Below are positions 7,331 through 16,300 of a stretch of DNA of 17,181 nt, in pieces (within the stretch, counting starts at the first letter, position 1; each line of letters opens with the position of its first letter). Made by a program: the position numbers and the translations under genes. This DNA is from an uncultured Christensenella sp. (GTDB lineage: Bacteria; Bacillota; Clostridia; Christensenellales; DTU072): the NCBI GenBank assembly GCA_905210905.1, contig CAJLYQ010000045.1, positions 1 through 17,181 of the forward strand, written 5' to 3'. The notes under the pieces are model-generated. The model had not been told where the DNA came from. It searched no databases and was given only the letters and a program-made list of their open reading frames with translations.

Positions 7331-10300
7331 TTATCTGCCGATTTCTTTTTTCGTGTATCTCTTGTACGATCCGCTTACGGTTTGTTCGCCTTTTTCGTAG
7401 TTATCTCTAAGGTAAGAACCTACTTTGACGATGCTTGAGTTGACGTAGACGGTGGTTGCGTTTGCGAGTATTCCGCCGCAGGTAACGCTGTCGTTTTGCA
7501 TAAGTCCTTCGGCGATCGCCGCGCTGTCAATCCATATCTTAGTCAGATTGTCGCAACCTGCGAACGCATACGAACCGATCACGCTTACTTCGCTCCTTAT
7601 ATAGATACCGATATCTTCGTTGGCTTCGTTTTTCGCCGTGCCGAGATTGGTACAACCGTTAAACGCTCTTTCGCCTATAGAAACGAGTTTCGACGTGGAA
7701 TTGAACACCACTTCTTTAAGGGCGGTAAGTTTGTTGAACGCATACGCTCCGACGTGCGTAACCGAGTCCGCAACGATGACGATTTCGGGCGAAACGCCCA
7801 CGGTAAGCGTTATTTCAAACGCATTGTCCGCAATAATTCTCGTACCCGTCAATATATTATAGGAGTACGTCGTACTCTTGAAGTCCGCTTTTATCAGACA
7901 GCCGTCGACGTACAGCACGTTATCTCTGCGGTTGTTATCGTCGAGATAATAAGCCGTGCCGGCAAAGGCGTTCTTTCCTATTTTCGTAACGCTTTCCGCA
8001 ATGCTTATTTTCGTGAACGAGGTTTCGCCCGCTCCCCTGAACGCGCTTTCTCCTATGCTCGAGCAAACCGCGCCTTCGGCGAAGGTAAGGGACGCGATTT
8101 TTGCGGGGTTCTTTCCGGACACGGCAAACAGGAACGAAGGAACCGACTTGACTTGTTTCCCGATTTTCACCGCGATACCCGACTTGTTTTCCCCTGCCGC
8201 GGCAAACACGTTGTTGCTTCTCGTTTCGTTCGCGCTTATCGCCGTGCCTGCGTCGGCGCACTCGATCGCATTGAAGTTTATCGCCGTCAGTCCTTTGCAG
8301 TCTTCGAACGCTCCCGCGCCGATTTCTTTTACGTTTTCGGGTACGGTTATTTCGATTAGTTCGGTACAACCCTTAAACGCGTTTTGTCCTATCCACTGCA
8401 ACATGCCCGAGAAGTTGACGGCGGTGAGCGAAGAACAACCGTAGAACGCTTCGGCGTCGACGTACGCGCCGTTGTCAAGACTGCTTACGATATACTCGTC
8501 GCCGTTTTCGTTTACTCCGTACTCGAATATTTTTTCCACGCCGTTGCTTACGTTGAGATAAACGGTCTGAACGTATTCGCAACCCGAGAACGTACCGAAG
8601 TACATATTGATATATTTAGTGATACCGACGTACGCTACGCTGTCGGGAACGTAGTAAACCGCCGAGCCGGTGCCGAAGTTTTGTTTAACCGCGCTCGCTC
8701 CGTCTTTTTCCGCCGTACCGAAAATATATCCGAAGAGCGTGCTTGCGCTCGCTTTGGTCGCTTCCGCTTTTCCGCCGACGAAAGGCGCGGTGTAGTTTTT
8801 AAGCGACAAACAACCCGAAAACGCGCCTGCTCCTATCGTTTTCACGGTATCGGGAACGACTATCGTTTGCAGCGACGAACAGTCTTCGAACGCTCTTTCT
8901 CCGATCTTTTCGCATACTCCGCCCGAAACGAATTCCAAACTCGTCATATACGAACCGCCTTCGAACAGGAAGGACGGGATAGCCTTGCTCTTAACGGAAA
9001 CGGTGAGCGCAAAGCCGTCGTTTCTTCCGGCGGACTCGAACGCTTTGTTTCCTTCTTCGCTCGTTTCGAACGCCGTAGCGTCGAAAATAACGTTTTTCAA
9101 CTCGTAGCAATCCTTAAATGCGGATTTGCCGACGGATTTTATTCCTGCGGTCAAAGTCACCGATTCTAAGGAAGAGCAACCGTAGAAAGCGAATTCTCCT
9201 ATCTTTTCGAGAACGTTGCCCGAAGCGAACTGTACCGTGCCGAGATTTTTCAGTCCGGCGAAAGCGTAAGGCGCGATCTCCGTACAGTCGTTTATATTAT
9301 TCGACGATAAGAAACTTATTCTTCGTATATCGGGCGTACCCGTGCCGTCGGATAACGGATAGAACAGATACGCCGGGACGTATTGCACCTGTCTGTCGAC
9401 GTTAAGTTCGACGCCGCTGTCGACGCGCGTACCGGCGTTTGCGAAAATGCCGTTATCCTTTGCGGAATCGGTAGCCCGAAGTGCCATATAGGATATCTTT
9501 TTCAGCGAGTAACAGTTACCGAAAGCGCCGTTTTGCAAAGTCGTAACCGACGAAGGAACGGTGAGTTCGGTAAGGCTTTCGCACCCGAAGAAAGCGTTCT
9601 CTCCGATGATTTCCACGCCTCTTGCGATATTTAACTCGGTAAGGGCGGAACAGGAACGGAAAGCGTTTGCTCCTATCTTCTTAACGCCGGATTTGACGGT
9701 CGCTGTTGCGATGACGTCGGCGAATTCGTTCCAGGGCGACGCGCCGGGCGCGTAGTCGTCGGTTGCGCCTTCTCCGGTAATCACCGCTTCGTAATAACCG
9801 AGGTTGTTTTCGTCGTTAATAAGGTACGCTTTGACGTCGCCGGTCTTCCACGCGGCTTTCGTATACGCATAGTAGTCGCCCGACTTGGAAAAATCGATTT
9901 TTTCGTCGATTGCGGTATAGTTATCTCTTACGAACAATCCGACTTTAACCGCCGCGTCTTCCACAAGCGTGGACGAAACGTAGACGTGCAGAGCGTTTTT
10001 CGCAATTCCGCCGAACGAGTTTTCGTTTTCCAGTCCTGCCGCAACCGCTTTGCTCGCTAAGTACAGAGTTTTCAGTTTTACGCAACCGGCGAAAGCGTTT
10101 TCTCCGATATATTCCACCGTGATCGGCACGCGGATAAACTCAAGTCCGTTGCAGTCGCCGAAAGCGTCGCTCGCAATCGTTTTTACGTCGGTAGGAACGG
10201 AATATTCGCCCGACAGACCGCTCTTTGCTTTTATGAAGTATTTGTTTGCCAGAATGAGTACGCCGCGTTCGCTTATCTCGCCTTTGTCCGCTTTCCAGTT

Positions 10301-13300
10301 GTCCGCAAGGCGGTAGAACTCGGTGTTAAGGAACGCTTCCGCTCCGATGTTTTTAAGTTTGTTTTCCCCTATCGCAAAGTTAACGCTGCCGAGTATTTTC
10401 GCCTCGGCAAACGCTTTTTCTCCGATGGTTTCGAGCGACGCGGGCAAGGTTATCGCGGCGAGCGCGGTACATTTATAAAACGCTTCTCTGCCGATTTCGG
10501 TAAGCGCGGTTTTGCCCGAAAACGCTACTTCTTTAAGGTTTTCGTTGGCGTAGAAAGCATACGCAGGCACGCGCGCGGTTTCCGCACTTATATTTAGCGT
10601 AAACCCTTGCGTTTTTTCTCCCGTTCCGAAGATATCCGAACCGCTCGTTCCGTCCGACGCGTTTATCGCGTTGTAATTAAGCGTATCGAGCGAAATCGCT
10701 CCGTAAAACGCGCGGTTACCGAAAATCGAAACGTTCTTGCCGACGGTTATTTCTTTTACGTTGCGGCAGGCGGCGAAAGCGTACGTTCCTATCTTTTCCA
10801 CCGTATCTACGACGACGATTTCGTCCAGTCCCGAACAACCGTAGAAAGCGTACTGACCGATTTCTTTCATCGAGCAGTTTTCCGCATATACGATTTCGGT
10901 GAGCGACGAGACGTTGTAGAACAGGTACGCAGGCACGATTTCGGTTTCCGCTCCGATTTCGAGAGTAAATCCGCCGTTCGTTCCGCTGTTCGAGAAAATA
11001 TGTTTATCTTGCGAATAATTTCCCCTTACGGCGTCGTATTTTACCGATTTAAGCGCGCTTAGTCCGGCGAAAGAGTTTTGTCCCAAGGACGATACGTCTT
11101 TGCCTACGACCGCCACCGTGATTCTGTCGGCGTAGTTTCTCCAAGGAACGAGCGACAAGGCTTCGTAATTGCGCATCGAACCCGTTCCGCCGACTACCGC
11201 TTTATACGTTCTTTCGTCGGTTCCGTCGCCGACAAGGTACACGAAAACGTCTTTACCGACGTCGCGTTCTTTCGTCCAGAAAAGTTTCGTGTAAATATCG
11301 TAACCGTTTATCGCGTCTTCGTCGGGAATTTTGCCGTAAACTTCGCTGTCCGGGCGAACGGTTATTCCTTCCGCAAAGTAGTAATTCGCCGCGTTGGCGG
11401 ATATAAGCGACGGGTGATTTCCTTCGGTCGCCATCGCCGCGGCGGTTTCTCCGTCGAAGTAAACGGTTTCTAACCTTCCGCAACCGTAGAAAGCGTTTTC
11501 GCCTATTCTTTCCACGCCTGCCGGTATAACTATATTGTCGAGCGACGCGCAGTTATAGAACGCGTAACTCGATATGTACGAAATATTTTCGGGAAGAACG
11601 ACGGTTTCCAGCGACGAACAGCCGTAAAAACTTCCTGCTCTGTCCGCATTGCCCGGCATGACGATTTTCTCGACTTTTTCGTTTCTTTCGAACGCCGCTC
11701 CCACGTCGGAAACGGGAAGTCCGTCTATGCTTACGGGAACGACTACCGTCGTTTCTTCTCCGTAATATTTAGTAAGGTACGCTTTGCCAAAACGTTCGAC
11801 GTACGCATAATCGCCGCTTATCACGTTGTTTTTACCGAAAACGGGTTGCGTCGTCAGTCCGTCGTCCCAACCGTCTTCGAACCCTGCGGTAACCGCCGCC
11901 GACTCGAAAGACACTTCCAGTCCGTCGTTTCCGTCAAACGCCGCTTTGCCGATCTTAAGCAAACTTACCGGCAAGTCTATACTTGCGAGCGTTTTTAACC
12001 CGGCAAACGCTTTTTCGCCTATTTCTTCGCAGGAAGACGTACCGTCGAAGTAAATTCTTCTTATATCGGGCGCGTAAGTAAGGTCGCTCGTCGCGAACAG
12101 ATACGCAGGTATTCTTTCCACTTTTTCTCCAACGGTAAAAGTTATGCCGCTTGCAGAGTTCGTTCCCGCTCCGTAGAACGCGTTCGTTCCTTCGGTCAGG
12201 TCTTCTCCGAGAATGGCGGCGTATTCCGCCTCGGCAAGGTTTCTCGCGTTGTAAAAAGCGTTTTCCCCTATGTTTCTCACGTTTTCGCCGATTTTAACGC
12301 TAAGAAGTCTTCCGCAGTCGGCAAACGCTTGTTTCCCTATTACGGTAACGCTGTCGGGAAGTATCGCTTCGGTAAGGTAATTGCACGACTTAAACGCTTC
12401 GTCGCCGACGGTGACGAGTTTTCTGCCGAAAATAACTGTCGTTATGCCGGAAGAACCGAACGCGCCCGTTCCTATAGTTTCCGTCGAATCGGGAATAACT
12501 GCGGATTTAAGCGCGACGCAAGCCTTGAAAGCGTTCGTTCCGATCGTCGTTACTCCGTCGGGTACGGAAACTTCGCTAAGCGCGCTGCAACCCGAGAACA
12601 GACCGTTCGAAAGGGTTTTTATCGCCGATTTACTGCCGAAATCGAAAGTTTTCAATGCGATACAACCGGCAAAAGCGTTGACGCCGATTTCTTTTATTTC
12701 GCTTGTGAGCGCGACTTTTTCCAGACTCGTCGCTCCGTTAAACGCGTACGAACCTATTTTGTTCAGTTTACTGTTGGCGAAAAACGTGATCGCGCCGAGT
12801 TTTTCGCAGGCGTTGAACGCCGCCTCGCCGATGGAATTAAGGCTGCTCGGGAAAATCATTTCGGTAAGGTTTACGCACTGCGCAAACGCGCTTGCGCATA
12901 TGGTTTTCAGTCTGCTGCCGCTTTCGAACCTGACGTAAGAAAGGTTTTCGCACGAGAAAAACGCGTTTTCTTCGAGATCGGTTATTTCCGCAGGCACGAC
13001 GACTTTTTCCAAAGTAGCGTTTCCGCCGAACGCACCTGCTCCGATTGCGGTCACGGGATACGTGGTTTCGTCTTTAACCGCCGAGGACGGCAGGTACGCG
13101 ACTTTTGCGTCGACGTTTATTCCGACGATCTTCGCCGTAAGAGTGGCTTCGTCGTAAGAAAACTCGAAAAAGCCTTCGCTCGTGGGGTTGAGATACGCTT
13201 TGTCCGACAACGTTTCGTACGCTTTCGCGCCTACGAAAACCGTTATTTTATCGGTATCAATACCGTTTATCGCCGTTCTTATCGAGTTGCCGTCTTCACC

Positions 13301-16300
13301 GTAGAACACGATGGTTTTTATTCCGACGCAACCGTCGAAAGCGTTCTCCGCCGGGTTTGCCGTCACGTTTACGGTGACTACGTTTTCCGGTTTGTCCGTG
13401 TAGAAACTTACTTTATCGCTCGTCACGGTGATTTCGTTAAGTTCGGTCGCGCCTAAGAAAGCGTCTTTACCTATGTATTTTGCTTTTTCTGCTTTAAGTC
13501 CGTGCATTGACGAACAGGACGCGAACGCTCTTTCTCCTATGGATACGAGCGAGTCGAAACGAACGTCGTCGAAGTCTACTTTTGCACACCCTTCGAATGC
13601 GGAAACGCCTATTGCCGTAACTCCGTCGTGGACGGACGGCGTAACCAAAGACGAGCAGTTACGATACGCATAATCCCCTATTTCGGTTACCGTTTCGGGT
13701 AAATTAACCGTAGTAAGCACTTTGCAGCCGTCGAAAACTCCGACGAAATCGTATTCGACGACTTTTTGCGGCAAGGAAACGTAACTTAACGAAACGTCGC
13801 CGGCAAACACTTCTCTGCCCATCTTGTCGAGCGGACCGTTTTCTCTGTCGAAACGCACGGAAGTAAGGCTCCTGCATCCGGCGAACGCTCTTTCTCCCAC
13901 GCTCGTTACGCTCGCCGGGATTTCCGCGCTCATAAGCAAGGTACAGCCTTCGAAAGCGGACGCGCCTATCGCGCTCACGCCGGGCATAACGGATACCGTT
14001 TGCAAACTCGTCACTCCGAAGAATTGTTTTTCTCCGATTTCTCCTTTCAGCACGGTTGCCGTACGGAAGTTACGCGGAACTTCGCGCACGATCGAGCCGT
14101 TTTCTATTTTCGAGAACATATCCGACACGGAAAGGTCGCCCGAAAGGGTGATCGCCTTAAATCCGTCGTTGCCGGCGAGTATGCCTCTGCCGAGTTTTTT
14201 CACGCTTTCGGGCAAGGTAAGTTCGCTCAGGTTGCAGTTAAGGAAAGCGTACTCGCCGATTTCTTCCGTTCCGAGCGAAATAACCGCTCTTTTCAGCGTT
14301 ACGTTGTTCGCAAAGGCGGACGCTCCGATAAACGTAAGGTTTTCTCCGAATTCCACGTCGGTAAGACTTGCCGAACCGAACGCTTCGTTTTCGACGGTCT
14401 TAACGGTATCCGGGAATACGAACGTTTGTTCGTTCGTTACGCTCGTACGGTAGAACGCTCTCGTTCCTATCGTTTCGAGCGCGGCGTTTTCGCTTAAATC
14501 GAGCGTGGCGAGCGAAAGACAGTTTTCGAACGCTCCGTCGCCGATAATCGCCACGTCTTTGCCGATTTTTACTTTTTCCAGACGGTTTGCCGAAGCGAAA
14601 GCGCGGTCGGCTATTCTGCCGAATCCGTCGCCTACGTACAATTCTTTCATATCGGCGAACACTGTAAGCAACGTTCCGTCCGCGACGGAATTCTTGCCCG
14701 CGTATTCTAATTTTATTATTTCCGCGCCCGATCTGCCGCCGAACGCTTTTTCCGCGTTCACGTCGTCGTAAATAAGAACTTCTTTAAGCGCGGCGTTTTC
14801 GGCAATGGCATTGTCTTCTACTATTCTTTCCGAACCGAACCCTGCGGACGAGTTAAAACGGAACGTTTCGAGCGAGGGGCAAGACGCAAAAGCGTATTCT
14901 CCTACGTACGCTATTCTTTGTCCGAGTTCCGCTCCGGTAAGGGCGTCGTTGCCGTAAAACGCGTACGGCGCGATTCTTTCCGCAAATCCCGTATCTTCGG
15001 CTTTGATAAAGTTATAATCTTTGCTTCTGCAATACGCTTCGGACACGCCGAAAACGGTTTTTCCTATAATAACCACTCCGTCGAAACCTTCGAACCAGTC
15101 GGTTTCGCCGAAAACGTCTCTGCCTACGGACGTGAATTTCGTTCCGCTGCCCGTCGTGACTTCGGCAAGGCGGTTAAGTCCGTAAAAAGCGTAATCGCCT
15201 ATTTCGGTAAGTCCGTCCGGCAAAACTATTTTTTTAAGGTCGGTTCTTCCCGAAAACGCTTTTTTGCCGATTTTTATCAACGTGTCGGGTAAAACGACGG
15301 TTAATTCGGCGTCGGTCGCGGCAAGCGACGGATTAAGCGCAAGCCCTTCGTCTTCGATTGCCCATACGCCTTCGGCTATCGTGATTTTCTTTACGGAAGA
15401 AATTTCTTTTATCGCTCCGCTTGCTATTTTGCCGTTGCCCGCGGCAAAGGTCACGTCGTAGATATATTCCGAGCGTCCGCCCGAGACATCGGTCGCGCTT
15501 CCTGCGACGAACGTTATTTTTTCTATTGCGACGCAACCGTAAAAGGCGTTTTGTCCGACGTATTCGGCGTTAATCGCGCTTATTCCCACGAACGAGGCAC
15601 ACTCGTAAAACGCTCCGTCGCCTATATATATTATCTTCGTTTCGTCGTTAAACGTTATTTTCGCAACCGCGGCTTTCGCAAATGCGTTCGCGTTTATTTT
15701 CGTCACGGTATCGGGTACGACGACGGTATCGAGGGACGAACAGCCGTAAAACGCGTTTTGCGCTATTTCGGTAACGGCGCTTTCTCCGAGTCCTTTGACG
15801 GTAACGAGATCGGCGCAGTTTTCAAAGCAACTTTCCCCTATTTCTACGGTTTTTTCGCTTACTTCCGCGCTCGTAATGCCGGTTTGCTTAAACGCAGCGT
15901 CCGACAAGATTTTTACGTTGCAACCGTCCGGGTACTCTGCCGAAACGAGATTTGCGCACTCGCAGAACGCTTCCGTTCCTATTTTTTCAAGCGTAATCGG
16001 GAAACGGACGGCGGTGACGGTAAGGTTTCCGTAAAACGCGCGGTCGGCAATTTCGGTGACTTCGTACCTGTTGCCGTCGTTATCTTCGTTTACGTGTGGA
16101 ACGAAAACTTCGCTCTCTTCCCCGTCGTAGCCTATCACGACGTTTTTCTCGATTTTCAGCCCGTCGGTACGTTTGTTCGATATCCATTTTGCGTAAAAAG
16201 TCGCGTTTTGTTCGAAAGCCTTTGAAAAGTCCGCTTTGTTCTTACCGTTTTCGTCGATAAACCAACCGTAGAAAAGGTAGTCCGTTCTTGCCGTGCCCGG

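Larger units (their letters stand above)
7346..11467 (-). repeat. Three copies of a solenoid-closing module (module D)
   Basis: Copies lie at 11279-11467 (divergent), 9851-10063 and 7346-7534. Each follows a canonical LRR unit and reads (V/I)(Y/W)xDSxxxAxGL, GGIxxNAxxVYVxS, VGxxxRDNY and finally Gx(Y)xxYTK. The third copy is the C-terminus of the protein, so this module looks like a C-terminal cap. The two internal copies would then mark ends of formerly separate solenoids. Confidence 0.65.
8123..12241 (-). repeat. Six copies of a VPAYLF-centred module (module B) within the LRR array
   Basis: Copies lie at 12092-12241, 10916-11041, 10550-10678, 9356-9496, 8960-9088 and 8123-8278. Each follows a complete LRR unit. 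It begins (N/D)A or AA, runs through a variable polar stretch to a Phe and (A/N)(A/S)G, then GxxLxIxxxVxxVPAYLF, and returns to the LRR phase. PAYLF is varied to PAYAF or PSFLF. All six are in the C-terminal half of the protein. I recognise the pattern from other gut Firmicutes LRR proteins but know no named domain for it. Confidence 0.7.
7814..15136 (-). repeat. Three copies of a 'GV-ILxxxxIKA' break module (module C)
   Basis: Copies lie at 14981-15136, 10157-10327 and 7814-7963. Each begins where an LRR unit would end, with an aromatic residue (W or YY) in place of the loop, followed by a short beta pair (GVVIIGKTVF, GVLILANKYFIKAK, NVLYVDGCLIKAD) and re-entry through (R/K)xIAxxAF. It is a regular interruption in BspA-type proteins as I know them. 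Confidence 0.6.
7346..16060 (-). repeat. BspA-type (TpLRR / LRR_5) leucine-rich repeat array, about 80 units
   Basis: From about residue 375 to the C-terminus the protein follows the roughly 23-residue consensus (V/I)xxIGxxAFxGCxxLxxVxLPxx, with Gly-x-x-Ala-Phe in nearly every unit. I counted about 80 recognisable units by eye, including degenerate ones. The DNA copies share short words (such as the complement of GTAGAAAGCG) but I see no long identical stretches, so the array looks old rather than freshly amplified. Non-LRR modules interrupt the array and are listed separately. Confidence 0.9.

Noticed and set aside
7496..9169. Two further plus-strand frames (7496-8359 and 8384-9169) opposite the 3' part of the LRR gene
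   Set aside because: They have the same antisense composition as the other shadows and no independent evidence of coding.
12329..13456. Plus-strand open frame of 375 codons opposite the LRR gene
   Set aside because: It is antisense to regular LRR units, and the repeated codon pattern keeps the opposite strand open. The Arg/Phe/Tyr-rich product has no motif and no ribosome binding site that I can see.
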